Assembly (NCBI RefSeq): GCF_002911015.1 | Contig: NZ_KZ626933.1 | Location: 1-32,340, forward strand | Direction: 5' to 3' | Origin: Streptomyces populi | GTDB lineage: Bacteria; Actinomycetota; Actinomycetes; Streptomycetales; Streptomycetaceae | DNA length: 32,340 bases | Shown: positions 25,075-32,340 of the stretch, piece by piece | How positions within the stretch are numbered: position 1 is the first letter of the stretch | Layout: each line of letters opens with the position of its first letter | Notes under the pieces: generated by a model | What the model was told of the DNA's origin: nothing | The model's input: the letters and a program-made list of their open reading frames with translations, nothing else | Databases searched by the model: none | Position numbers and translations under genes: made by a program

Positions 25075-26769
25075 ATGGAGACCGAGTCGGAGCCCTATGT
25101 CCGTCTTGCGACCCTGCGGCAGCTGCACCAGGTGATGGCGGACATGAACACCGCCCGCAGCCTGGCCGACACGCTGCAGACCGTCGCCGACGGCGTGGTC
25201 ACCGGGCTCGGCTACGAGCTGGCGTGCGTCAACCTCGTGCGCCCCGACGGCGACCTCGTCGCCGCCGCTCTCGCCGGGAACCCCGCCGCCGAAGCCCTCA
25301 TCACCGGCCGCGTCGGCTCCCGTGCCTCCTGGGACCGCCGGCTCACCATGGGCGAGGCCTGGGGCGACCTGCGGTTCATACCGCACACCGAGGGCTGGGT
25401 CCTCGACGAGGACGACGTACCGCAGTGGTACACCGACGGCCCCGCGCCCCGCTTCGAGGACGAGTGGCACCCCTCCGACCGCCTCTTCGCGCCGATGTAC
25501 ACCCCGAACGTCTCCGGCGGTGGCGGCCGCGGCGAGCTGATCGGCGTGCTGTCGGTCGACCGGCCGCGCAACGGCCGCAGGCCGGGCGCCTGGGGCCGTG
25601 AAGCCCTCCAGATGTACGCCTTCCAGGGCGCCATCGCGATCAGCAACGCGCGTCTACGTGCCAATATGCAGCGCGCCCTGGTCCGCCTGGAGCGCGAGCA
25701 GCAGGCCCTGCGCGCCAGCGAGGAATCCTTCCGGCAGGCCTTCGAGTACGCCCCCTCCGGCATGGCGATAGCCGAGATGGGCGGCGACCAGCACGGCCGC
25801 ATCCTGCGCACCAACGACGCCCTGTGCCGGCTCCTCGGCCGGCCCGCCTCCGCGATGCGCCGCTACTCCTTCTCCGACCTCGTGCACCCCGAGGACATCG
25901 GCACCCTGCTGCGGACCTCCGCCGAGGGCGGCCGGGCCGAGCTCAGGCTCGGGCGCCGCGACGGCACCTACGTCTGGGTCCACCTGCGCAACTCCGTCGT
26001 CGCGGACGCCGCCGACGGCCCCCGCTTCCTGCTCACCCACGTCGAGGACATAGAGGACCGCAAGCGCCGTGAGCTCCAGCTCGCGCACCGTGCCTCGCAC
26101 GACGCCCTCACCGGTCTGCCCAACTCCGCCGAGCTGCGCTCACGGCTCGGTGCCCGCCTCTGCCGGCGCCCGCAGTCCCTGCCGCCCGGCGCGGTCGCCT
26201 CGCTGGACGCGGCGTACGGGCACGCGGACTTCTCCGGCGAGTACGACGACAACGGCCACCCCTACGACGGGAACGGGCACGGCTTCGACTTCCGGGCCGA
26301 CGCCGAGGCGTTCGAGGCCTTCGACCACCATGTGCACACCGTCGCCCCGGAGGGTGAGACGGACGACGGCACCAAGGGGCTCGCGGTGCTCTTCTGCGAC
26401 CTCGACGGTTTCAAGTCGATCAACGACCGGTTCGGGCACAACGCGGGTGACGAGGTTCTCATCGAGGTCGCCCGCCGCCTCACCCACGGGGTCCGGGACG
26501 GCGACACGGTGGCCCGGCTCGGCGGTGACGAGTTCGTGGTGCTCGCCGACGGTCTCGGCCGCGCGGACGCCCAGGACCTCGCCGTACGCCTGAGGAACGC
26601 GATCATTCCCCCCATCCGGGTCGACGGACGGGCCGTCCGCGTGGGCGCCAGTTTCGGCATCGGGTGGGCCCACTGCGGAATGACGGCGGACGAAGTGCTG
26701 AAATCGGCTGACGAACGGATGTACGTCGAGAAACGTTCTCGTCCCAAACAGCACCGGCGCGCGGGATAA
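25075..26769 (+). CDS. cdgB: Diguanylate cyclase CdgB (GAF-PAS-GGDEF)
   Basis: A cytoplasmic enzyme that condenses two GTP to c-di-GMP, the signal that drives BldD dimerisation and holds Streptomyces in vegetative growth. The 564-residue protein has an N-terminal GAF-like sensor (about 10-190), a short coiled coil (about 195-213) and a PAS/PAC domain (about 215-340). The GGDEF domain starts at HDALTGLPN (342). Asp442 and Asp444 in CDLDGF are metal ligands, GGDEF is at 483-487 and intact, and RDGD at 474-477 is the product-inhibition I-site at the correct five-residue spacing. About 60 extra Asp/Gly/His-rich residues sit inside the GGDEF domain between LTGLPN and CDLDGF. The ATG at 25075 follows GAGGGGAGGG; upstream in-frame codons are leader. 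No EAL domain is present. Position fits SCO4281 (from memory). Confidence 0.93.
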   Translation: METESEPYVRLATLRQLHQVMADMNTARSLADTLQTVADGVVTGLGYELACVNLVRPDGDLVAAALAGNPAAEALITGRVGSRASWDRRLTMGEAWGDLRFIPHTEGWVLDEDDVPQWYTDGPAPRFEDEWHPSDRLFAPMYTPNVSGGGGRGELIGVLSVDRPRNGRRPGAWGREALQMYAFQGAIAISNARLRANMQRALVRLEREQQALRASEESFRQAFEYAPSGMAIAEMGGDQHGRILRTNDALCRLLGRPASAMRRYSFSDLVHPEDIGTLLRTSAEGGRAELRLGRRDGTYVWVHLRNSVVADAADGPRFLLTHVEDIEDRKRRELQLAHRASHDALTGLPNSAELRSRLGARLCRRPQSLPPGAVASLDAAYGHADFSGEYDDNGHPYDGNGHGFDFRADAEAFEAFDHHVHTVAPEGETDDGTKGLAVLFCDLDGFKSINDRFGHNAGDEVLIEVARRLTHGVRDGDTVARLGGDEFVVLADGLGRADAQDLAVRLRNAIIPPIRVDGRAVRVGASFGIGWAHCGMTADEVLKSADERMYVEKRSRPKQHRRAG

Positions 26770-26886
26770 GGCGCAGGTCGGTGCGCCGATGCGGTGAAGG
26801 CCCCCCGTTCGGTCCAGCGAAACCGGGTAGGCTCGCCCTTCAGTTCGTGTACCGCATCAGAACCGCACCGCTGAGGAGACCAAGGG

Positions 26887-27852
26887 ATGACGCCCGGCAA
26901 CAACGGCGCGAGCACGCCCGAGGAGGACGACCCGTTCGGCTATCTCTACGCCGACGGGCAGGCCAACGGAGCCACACCGCCCTCCGGGGGCGGCGGCTAC
27001 GGCTACCCGGGCTCGGTCAACCGGGTGCGGGCGGTCGGTGAGCGCAAGTACGGCCAGCAGACCGCTCAGGGCGCTTACGGCCAGCAGGCCCCCACCGCCC
27101 CGTACGGCCAGGTGCCGCAGCAGGGCGGCCACGGCCAGCCGAACGCCCACTACGGGGCCCCCGAGACCGTTCCCGGCGGCGCGCAGACGGCGCGGACGCC
27201 GATGCCCGGTCACGGTGGCGGCGGCGGGCGCGGCCGGGGCCCGAACACCAAGGGCCTGCTGATCGGCGCGATCGCCGTGGTCGCCGCGGTGGTGATCGGC
27301 ATCGCCGTCGCCATGACGGGCGGCGGGGACGACGACAAGGGCGACGACCAGGCCGACGCGACCCCCACGGTCTCCCAGAGCGCGTCCCCGACCCAGAAGG
27401 AGACGAAGGGCGCCGACGAGCCCCAAGAGCTCCCCAAGACCGACGCGAAGGCGCTGAACCTGGGTGACGGCGTGACGACGGCGTCCGACATCCAGGGTGC
27501 CAAGGCGGACGGCGGTGTCTACGTCACGGGGTTCAACCACGTCGGCGCGTCGGTCGTCTGGAGCGTCAGTGGCATCGAGAAGGCTGGCAAGTACACGCTG
27601 AACGTCAACTACGGAGTGCCCGGCAAGGACGCCGACGCCACCCTCACGGTCAACGGCACGGCCCAGGACCGCCCCCTCAACCTGAAGAACTTCGCCCGGG
27701 CGGCGGAGGGCGACGCCGCCAAGGGCTGGACCAACACCTGGGCGGACATCACGCTCAACAAGGGCACCAACACGATCCAGATCTCCTGCGCGGACGGCAA
27801 CCAGTGCGACGTGAACTTCGACCAGCTCTGGCTGGAATCGGGATGGAAGTAG
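26887..27852 (+). CDS. Membrane-anchored carbohydrate-binding (CBM35-like) protein
   Basis: A 321-residue protein. Residues 1-120 are a Gly/Gln/Tyr/Pro-rich cytoplasmic segment with YGQQ repeats. One transmembrane helix spans about 122-144 (TKGLLIGAIAVVAAVVIGIAVAM). A disordered Asp/Thr/Ser/Lys linker runs to about 190. The C-terminal domain (about 193-320) resembles CBM6/CBM35 jelly-roll modules: GVYVTGFNHVGASVVWSVSG, KYTLNVNYGVPG, and the ending WADITLNKGTNTIQISC then VNFDQLWLE. It is anchored with the binding module outside and has no catalytic domain. The ATG at 26887 follows GAGGAG and AAGGG. A role in cell-wall or polysaccharide binding is inferred. It lies downstream of cdgB but is probably separately transcribed. 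Confidence 0.85.
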   Translation: MTPGNNGASTPEEDDPFGYLYADGQANGATPPSGGGGYGYPGSVNRVRAVGERKYGQQTAQGAYGQQAPTAPYGQVPQQGGHGQPNAHYGAPETVPGGAQTARTPMPGHGGGGGRGRGPNTKGLLIGAIAVVAAVVIGIAVAMTGGGDDDKGDDQADATPTVSQSASPTQKETKGADEPQELPKTDAKALNLGDGVTTASDIQGAKADGGVYVTGFNHVGASVVWSVSGIEKAGKYTLNVNYGVPGKDADATLTVNGTAQDRPLNLKNFARAAEGDAAKGWTNTWADITLNKGTNTIQISCADGNQCDVNFDQLWLESGWK

Positions 27853-27874
27853 TCCACGGTAGGTAGACGAGAGA

Positions 27875-27915
27875 AGAGGGGCGTCACGACAGCGGTGCTG
27901 TCGTGACGCCCCTCT
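27875..27915. terminator. 19-bp perfect-stem terminator
   Basis: 27875-27893 and 27897-27915 are exact reverse complements with a GGT loop, between the convergent CBM35-like and PfkB genes. It is likely bidirectional. Confidence 0.9.
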
Positions 27916-27972
27916 CGTCGTGTCGGGCCGCTCGGTCCGTGCGCCCGGCGTGACCGCGGACCGTCGCCGGGA

Positions 27973-28902
27973 CTACGCCGCCGACGTCTCGCTCGTCACC
28001 GCCACCTGGCCGGCGAAGGCCTCGTACGCCGAGCGGTCGAACTCACCTGCGGCGGGGGCCAGTACAGTCGCCGCGGACAGGGCCGCGGCCCGTGCCAGCC
28101 GCTCCGGCCACGGCAGGTTCTCGACCAGCCCCGACAGCAGGCCCGCGACCGCCGAGTCGCCCGCGCCCGTCGGATTGCCGTGGACCCGGCACGGGGGAGT
28201 GGCCCGCCAGCGGCCCGCCGCGTTCTCTGCGAGCAGCCCCGCCGGGCCCAGTGAGGCCACCACGGTGTGGGCGCCGCGCCGGCGGGCCGCCCGGGTGGCC
28301 TGGAGCGGATCGTGGGAGCCGGTGAGTTCGGCCAGTTCCTCGGCGTTCGGCTTGACGATGTCGGGGCGGGCGGCGACTCCCCGGCGCAGCGGCTCCCCGC
28401 TGGTGTCCAGCAGCACGGGGACGGCCGAGGCGCGGGCGCTGCGCACGAGCTGGGCGTAGGCGCCGACCGGGACGCCCGGGGGCAGGCTGCCGCACAGGGC
28501 CACCGCGGAGGCGGAGCGCAGCAACCGCTCGTACGTCTCCTGGAAGGCCGACCACTCGGCGGGGGTTATCGCCGGTCCCGGTTCGTTGAGCTGGGTCGTG
28601 TCACCGGTCGTCGTGTCGACGACGGCTATCGTGCGGCGCGTCGAACCCCGCACCGGGACGAGCGCGTCCACCACCCCGGCCGTCCCGGCGAGCTGGTCCC
28701 GCACGGTGCGGCCGGTCGCTCCGCCCGTGAAACCGGTGACCGTCACCTCGTGACCGAGCGCGGCCAGCACGCGTGCCACGTTCAGGCCCTTGCCGCCCGG
28801 ACGTTCGGTCACCTCGCTCACCCGGTGCGAGCCGTGCGGGCGCAGCGTCCGCACGCGATAGGTGATGTCGAGAGCGGTGTTCGGTGTGACCGTGAGGATC
28901 AC
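27973..28902 (-). CDS. PfkB-family sugar kinase (1-phosphofructokinase-like)
   Basis: A 309-residue cytoplasmic ribokinase-fold kinase that uses ATP to phosphorylate a sugar phosphate. The N-terminus MILTVTPNTALDITYRV and RPGGKGLNVARVLAALG (GGKG at 36-39) are typical of the 1-phosphofructokinase/tagatose-6-phosphate kinase branch. NPTGAGDSAVAGLL carries the catalytic Asp249 and the anion hole. ALCGSLPPGV and IVKPNAEELAELTG are further family signatures. The start is a GTG at 28902 with GGGGGAGG 9 bases upstream. The gene lies after nagKA but beyond a terminator, and no fruA or fruR is beside it. A role with amino-sugar or fructose phosphates is plausible, and the exact substrate is unproven. 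Confidence 0.88.
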   Translation of the reverse strand: MILTVTPNTALDITYRVRTLRPHGSHRVSEVTERPGGKGLNVARVLAALGHEVTVTGFTGGATGRTVRDQLAGTAGVVDALVPVRGSTRRTIAVVDTTTGDTTQLNEPGPAITPAEWSAFQETYERLLRSASAVALCGSLPPGVPVGAYAQLVRSARASAVPVLLDTSGEPLRRGVAARPDIVKPNAEELAELTGSHDPLQATRAARRRGAHTVVASLGPAGLLAENAAGRWRATPPCRVHGNPTGAGDSAVAGLLSGLVENLPWPERLARAAALSAATVLAPAAGEFDRSAYEAFAGQVAVTSETSAA

Positions 28903-28992
28903 CTGCGACGACCTCCCCCGAAGAGTTCTGTGACGTGGGCGCCTCTCGGGTGCCCGCCGGTGGTTCCGGAGGCTCGATCATGCCAAACGCAA

Positions 28993-29027
28993 CGGCGGTC
29001 GGCCCAGTCCCCCCGGGCCAACCGCCG
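28993..29027 (-). terminator. nagKA terminator
   Basis: 28993-29005 pairs with 29015-29027 (7 bp, one mismatch, then 5 bp) around a 9-base loop, 20 bases beyond the nagA stop on the minus strand. It separates nagKA from the PfkB gene. Confidence 0.75.
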
Positions 29028-29046
29028 CAAGCAACAAAGGTGTGAA

Positions 29047-30231
29047 TCATCCCAGTTGGGGATCGACCACCCATTCACCCCCGCGCATCACGCCCTTGAG
29101 CGCGAAGTCGGCGTCGAGGACCACGAGGTCCGCGGCCTTGCCCGGCTCCAGCGAACCCACCCGGTCGTACGCGCCCAGCAGACGGGCGGGGTTGGCGGAG
29201 ATGGCCGCCACGACGTCCTCGACCGGCAGCCTGTCGACCGTGACGGCACGCTGGAAGGCGCGGTCGAGGGTGAGGGTGGAGCCCGCGATCGAACCGCCCT
29301 CCACCAGCCGGGCGACGCCGTCCGCGACCTCGACCTCCAGCGGGCCGAGCATGTAGCGGCCGTCGCCGAAGCCCGCCGCGTCCATCGCGTCGGTGATGAA
29401 CGCGACCCGGCCGGAACCGGCGTGATGGAACGCCAGCTCCAGCGAAGCGGGGTGCAGATGGGTGCCGTCGTTGATCAGCTCGACGGTGATCCGCTCGTCC
29501 TCCAGGAGGGCGGCGATGGGGCCCGGGGCGCGGTGTCCGAGCCCCGGCATGGCGTTGAACAGGTGCGTCGCCACGGTCGCGCCCGCGTCGATGGCCGCCT
29601 TCGTCTGCTCGTACGTCGCGTCGGTGTGCCCGATCGCGGCGATCACCCCGTGTTCGGCGAGCAGGCGCACGGAGTCGAGGCCGCCCGGCAGTTCGGGGGC
29701 GAGCGTGACCATGCTGGCCCGGCCGCGCGCCGCGTCGAGGAGCTTGCGGACGTCCGCCGGGTCCGGGTCGCGCAGCAGTTCCTCGGAGTGCGCGCCCTTG
29801 CGGCACGGCGAGATGAACGGGCCCTCGAAGTGGATGCCCGCGATGTCGCCCTGTTCGGCCAGCTCGGAGAGCATCCCGGCGCGTTCGGCGAGGCCGTGCA
29901 TGTCGCCGGTGACGGTGGAGGCGACGACGGTCGTGGTGCCGTGCAGCCGGTGGGTGTGGATGCCCCGCAGGACGTCCTCGGCCGTTCCCGAGGTGAAGGA
30001 CGCGCCGCCGCCGCCGTGGTTGTGGATGTCGACGAAGCCGGGGACCACCCAGTGGCCGGACAGGTCGGTCACGGGCGTGTCCGCGGGCACCGCCCCGGGA
30101 ACTCCGGCCGGCCGCGTCCCGGGGGCGCCCGCGTCGGCGATCACCGGACCGTCGATGATCACGCGGCCGTCGTGCACGATCCCGGTGGGCAGCACCACCC
30201 GGGCGCCGGCGAGAACCTTGCTAGGGGCCAT
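29047..30231 (-). CDS. nagA: N-acetylglucosamine-6-phosphate deacetylase
   Basis: A cytoplasmic amidohydrolase that removes acetate from GlcNAc-6-phosphate to give glucosamine-6-phosphate. In the 394-residue TIM-barrel protein the metal and catalytic residues are visible: HNH at 70-72, Glu136 in HFEGPF, His202 in GHTDA, His223 in THLFNAM, and the catalytic Asp281 in ITDAMDAAG. SPCRKGAHS near 141-149 is the family's substrate loop. The ATG at 30231 is preceded by GGGAGG about 10 bases away. It lies 7 bases after the kinase stop, so the two form an operon producing GlcN-6-P from GlcNAc. nagB is not in the window. Expression is probably DasR-controlled through the site at 31263. Position fits SCO4284 (from memory). 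Confidence 0.96.
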   Translation of the reverse strand: MAPSKVLAGARVVLPTGIVHDGRVIIDGPVIADAGAPGTRPAGVPGAVPADTPVTDLSGHWVVPGFVDIHNHGGGGASFTSGTAEDVLRGIHTHRLHGTTTVVASTVTGDMHGLAERAGMLSELAEQGDIAGIHFEGPFISPCRKGAHSEELLRDPDPADVRKLLDAARGRASMVTLAPELPGGLDSVRLLAEHGVIAAIGHTDATYEQTKAAIDAGATVATHLFNAMPGLGHRAPGPIAALLEDERITVELINDGTHLHPASLELAFHHAGSGRVAFITDAMDAAGFGDGRYMLGPLEVEVADGVARLVEGGSIAGSTLTLDRAFQRAVTVDRLPVEDVVAAISANPARLLGAYDRVGSLEPGKAADLVVLDADFALKGVMRGGEWVVDPQLG

Positions 30232-30238
30232 CGGGTGG

Positions 30239-31234
30239 TTACCTCCGGGGAGTCGTAGAAGTGGGGTTCAGGAGGTCCCGGGCGAGGAGCCCGGCACCGA
30301 GGCATCCGGCGGTGTCCCCGAGGGCCGCGGGGACGATGGACGGCAGCTTCTGGAACGTGACGCGCCGTTCCACCGCGGCCCGCAGGGGTGTGAACAAGGT
30401 TTCCCCGGCCTCGGCGAGCCCGCCACCGATGATCAGCGTGCGGGGGTCCAGGAGGGTGAGCGCGGTGACCAGGCCGTCGGCGAGCGCGTCGACGGCCTCC
30501 TGCCAGACTGCCAGCGCCCTCGGGTCGCCCGATTCGACGGCCTTGGCGCAGTCCGCCGCGTCCGCCCCGGGGTCCCCGGACGCCTCGGCCCAGGCCTGGC
30601 TGACGGCCGCCGCGGAGGCGAACCGTTCCAGACAGCCGCGCTGTCCGCACGGGCACGGGGCCCCGCCGGGCCGTACGACGATGTGGCCGATCTCGCCCGC
30701 GAAGCCGTGCGCGCCCTCCTCGACGCCGCCGTCGATGCCGATGGCGCCGGCGATTCCGGTGCCCAGCGGCACGAACAGGAAACGGTCCGCTCCCCGTCCG
30801 GCGCCGATCCGGCCCTCCGCGAGTCCGCCGGTGCGCACGTCGTGCCCGAGCGCGACGGGCACGCCGCCGAGCCGCTCGCCGAGCAGCCGGCGCAGCGGGA
30901 CGTCGCGCCAGCCGAGGTTGGCGGCGTAGACCGCGACGCCGTTCCGCGCGTCCACGATGCCGGGGACGGCGACGCCGGCGGCCAGCGCGCTCGTCCCGAA
31001 GCGCTCCTCGCCGTAGGCGCGCAGTTCGGCGGCGAAGTCGAGGATGTCCTCGACGACGGCGTCGGGTCCGCGCTCACGGCCGGTCGCCCGGCGGGCCTGG
31101 TGCAGCAGCGCGGGGTGCCCGGGGGCCCCCGGACGCGGCGTGCCGGGGCGGTCCGGGGAGGGCTCGGTGTCCACCCCGACGAGGGCGGCCTTCATCCCGG
31201 TGCCGCCCACATCGAGGGCGATGACGTGTCTCAC
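30239..31234 (-). CDS. nagK: ROK-family N-acetylglucosamine kinase
   Basis: A cytoplasmic ATP-dependent sugar kinase, first gene of the operon with nagA, expected to phosphorylate GlcNAc to GlcNAc-6-phosphate. The 331-residue protein begins MRHVIALDVGGTGMKAAL, the phosphate-1 loop. Catalytic Asp132 lies in ALGHDVRTGG. FVPLGTGIAGAI and GFAGEIGHIVV follow. The ROK zinc site is complete: His184 with Cys194, Cys196 and Cys201 in PCPCGQRGC. There is no N-terminal helix-turn-helix, so it is an enzyme, not a ROK repressor. The GTG at 31234 is the start. A proline-rich insert sits near residues 25-55. Glucose kinase is the main alternative, but linkage to nagA and a dre site favour NagK. Position fits SCO4285 (from memory). 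Confidence 0.93.
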   Translation of the reverse strand: MRHVIALDVGGTGMKAALVGVDTEPSPDRPGTPRPGAPGHPALLHQARRATGRERGPDAVVEDILDFAAELRAYGEERFGTSALAAGVAVPGIVDARNGVAVYAANLGWRDVPLRRLLGERLGGVPVALGHDVRTGGLAEGRIGAGRGADRFLFVPLGTGIAGAIGIDGGVEEGAHGFAGEIGHIVVRPGGAPCPCGQRGCLERFASAAAVSQAWAEASGDPGADAADCAKAVESGDPRALAVWQEAVDALADGLVTALTLLDPRTLIIGGGLAEAGETLFTPLRAAVERRVTFQKLPSIVPAALGDTAGCLGAGLLARDLLNPTSTTPRR

Positions 31235-31262
31235 GGGGGACAGTGTCGCCCTTTACCCCTGG

Positions 31263-31278
31263 AAAGGTCTAGTCCACT
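31263..31278. promoter_or_regulatory. DasR-binding (dre) site upstream of nagKA
   Basis: AAAGGTCTAGTCCACT matches AGTGGTCTAGACCACT at 13 of 16 positions, including the GGTCTAG core, and lies 28 bases before the nagK start. The nag operon is an established DasR target in Streptomyces. Confidence 0.75.
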
Positions 31279-31366
31279 CGCACGACGGAGGCCGGGTCCC
31301 TCTGTTCCGGGGCGAGCGGCCGGGGGGCGAGCGGCCCGGGACGCGGGGCGGGACGGGCACGGCCTC

Positions 31367-31477
31367 CGCCCCTGCCCCGGTGTCCGCCCTTGCCTCGGTG
31401 TCCGCCCTTGCCTCGGTGTCCGCCATCCGCCCCGGTGTCAGCCATCCGCCCCGGTGTCCGTCATCCGCCCGGGTGCC
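31367..31477. repeat. Six imperfect 18-20-bp tandem repeats
   Basis: Units at 31367-31384, 31385-31402, 31403-31420, 31421-31440, 31441-31458 and 31459-31477 share the ending CCCCGGTGTC or CTCGGTGTC. Units two and three are identical. They lie in the 478-base gap between nagK and the DUF3263 gene and are not in a recognisable gene. Confidence 0.85.
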
Positions 31478-31586
31478 CGTTCCGCTCCCTCGCCCCGGCG
31501 GTTGTCGGTGGCGGGGACTACCGTGCTGTCCACGGCTCCTCCCCCGCGTGAGCGAGGGGGCCTTCCACCCGACCCCGAGGAGTCCC

Positions 31587-31604
31587 ATGACGGCCGAGCC
31601 CTGA
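31587..31604 (+). other. Five-codon mini-ORF with its own ribosome site
   Basis: ATG-ACG-GCC-GAG-CCC-TGA (MTAEP) is preceded by GAGGAG at good spacing and followed 27 bases later by a strong hairpin, about 110 bases ahead of the DUF3263 gene. It could be a leader peptide or the remnant of a lost gene. Confidence 0.35.
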
Positions 31605-31631
31605 CCCCCGCCGGGGGAGGACGCGAAGCAC

Positions 31632-31669
31632 AACGCGCCGCGTGGCGACTCCGGCGCACGCGGCGCGTT
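31632..31669 (+). terminator. Hairpin in front of the DUF3263 gene
   Basis: A perfect 13-bp inverted repeat (31632-31644 and 31657-31669) with a 12-base loop. There is no U-tract. It may be a terminator for a short leader transcript or an attenuator for the next gene. Confidence 0.55.
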
Positions 31670-31712
31670 CCCCGCCCGGCCCGGAGGCCGGGGTTTCCAC
31701 GCGAGGAGAGAG

Positions 31713-31940
31713 ATGGAAGAGCTGCCCGCGCGCGAGCGGAGCATTCTCGCCCTGGAGCGCCGCGGTTTCTCCGGCCCCGGCGCCAAGGAGCGCGCCATAC
31801 GCGAACAGCTGGGCCTGGCCCCGGTCCGCTACTACCAGCTGCTCAACGCGCTGCTGAACGACCCGAGGGCCCTGGCGCACGACCCCGTCACGGTGAACAG
31901 GCTGCGCCGCGTGCGGGAGGCCCGCCGGGACGAGCGGTGA
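31713..31940 (+). CDS. DUF3263 family small protein
   Basis: A 75-residue, highly charged helical protein: MEELPARERSILALERRGFSGPGAKERAIREQLGLAPVRYYQLLNALL and a basic tail. The pattern IREQLGLAPVRYYQLLNALL looks like a helix-turn-helix second half, and the family is actinobacterial and thought to be DNA-associated, but no function is established. Length fits the family. The ATG at 31713 follows GAGGAGAG by about 5 bases, a strong ribosome site. It lies directly upstream of otsB on the same strand, 133 bases away, the common Streptomyces arrangement. Confidence 0.88.
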   Translation: MEELPARERSILALERRGFSGPGAKERAIREQLGLAPVRYYQLLNALLNDPRALAHDPVTVNRLRRVREARRDER

Positions 31941-32073
31941 GGCCGGCCTGCGGGACGGGGCGGCGTGGGCGGCCGGCGGGGCCAGCGGCGGGATCGAGGC
32001 ATTCCGGCCCGCGGGTCGCCCGCTCGGGCACGAGTCGGGAGTGCGCCCGCGCTCACCCGGATAGGGTCGCTCC

Positions 32074-32340
32074 ATGGGCAGCCACCCCGAATCCAAGGAC
32101 TCCTTGCCGGCCCCGGTGACCCCCGCCGGACGCGACGCTCTGGAAGCGATCCTCACGCGCCCGGCCCGGACGGTCGTCGCACTCGACTTCGACGGAACCC
32201 TCGCCCCCATCGTCCCCGACCCCGACCGCGCCCGCGCGCACCCCGACGCGGTCCCCGCACTCGCCGCACTCGCCCCCAAGGTCTCCTCCGTCGCCGTGGT
32301 CACCGGCCGTCCGGCCGGTGTGGCCGTGCGCCACGGCGGT
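32074..32340 (+). CDS. otsB: Trehalose-6-phosphate phosphatase, 3'-truncated by window edge
   Basis: The first 89 residues of a HAD-superfamily phosphatase that dephosphorylates trehalose-6-phosphate to trehalose. VVALDFDGTLAPIVPDP (about residues 34-50) is HAD motif I with the nucleophile and acid Asp pair. VSSVAVVTGRP near 71-81 is motif II, in the form typical of OtsB. The ATG at 32074 has AGGG 9 bases upstream, and the first 20 residues are a variable lead. The rest lies outside the window. An otsA synthase gene would be expected close by, further to the right in Streptomyces. Confidence 0.88.
   Translation, partial: MGSHPESKDSLPAPVTPAGRDALEAILTRPARTVVALDFDGTLAPIVPDPDRARAHPDAVPALAALAPKVSSVAVVTGRPAGVAVRHGG

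Noticed and set aside
31367..31477. CRISPR array
   Set aside because: The units are contiguous and imperfect with no spacers, and there are no cas genes in the window.
28267..32119. Long + frames opposite pfkB, nagA and nagK
   Set aside because: They contain no recognisable domains. The minus-strand genes have all active-site residues.

Overview
High-GC actinobacterial DNA, almost certainly a Streptomyces chromosome core region. The signs are extreme third-position G+C, GTG starts, and a gene order I recognise from the S. coelicolor SCO4233-SCO4290 neighbourhood: cysS, rlmB, a DoxX-like protein, a nucleotidyltransferase, msiK, then terD, arfB, cdgB, nagA, nagK and otsB. The correspondence to SCO numbers is from memory, not from a search.

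Layout. 1-4214: 3' part of cysS, rlmB and a large DoxX-like membrane protein, all on +, closed by a 26-bp perfect-stem terminator. 4255-7141: on -, a sugar-phosphate nucleotidyltransferase, a small membrane-anchored protein and msiK, the ATPase shared by sugar ABC importers, with a DasR-like site upstream. 7286-13194: an accessory region seeded at a tRNA-Thr(UGU) gene. The 3' half of this tRNA is repeated twice downstream (10139-10181 and 13093-13135) and the copies bound two cargo islets. Islet 1 holds a translationally coupled pair: a small Gly-rich protein and a STAND/NB-ARC NTPase with a near-identical TPR array. Islet 2 holds a secreted beta-propeller/Ig-like protein. No integrase is visible in either islet.

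13270-24648: mixed chromosomal genes. These are a GNAT acetyltransferase, a rhomboid-like protein with a FAD oxidoreductase, a quinone-oxidoreductase/MFS pair on -, a pentapeptide-repeat protein, a conserved unknown, a lipoprotein M1 peptidase, TerD, the ribosome-rescue hydrolase ArfB with a MITE-like element covering its stop codon, a small secreted peptidoglycan-binding-like protein, and a flavin reductase-like protein. 24649-26769: cdgB, a GAF-PAS-GGDEF diguanylate cyclase, behind a long leader with Crp-like and BldD-like sites. 26887-31278: a membrane-anchored CBM35-like protein, a PfkB kinase, and the nagKA operon for N-acetylglucosamine, with a DasR (dre) site. 31279-32340: tandem repeats, a mini-ORF and hairpin, a DUF3263 protein, and the start of otsB running off the window.

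How the genes work together. MsiK energises uptake of sugars including chitin-derived ones, and NagK and NagA turn N-acetylglucosamine into glucosamine-6-phosphate. Dre-like sequences before both msiK and nagK suggest DasR co-regulation. cdgB links the region to development through c-di-GMP. The most novel-looking part is the tRNA-bounded pair of islets, especially the STAND pair whose two proteins share an 18-residue motif.
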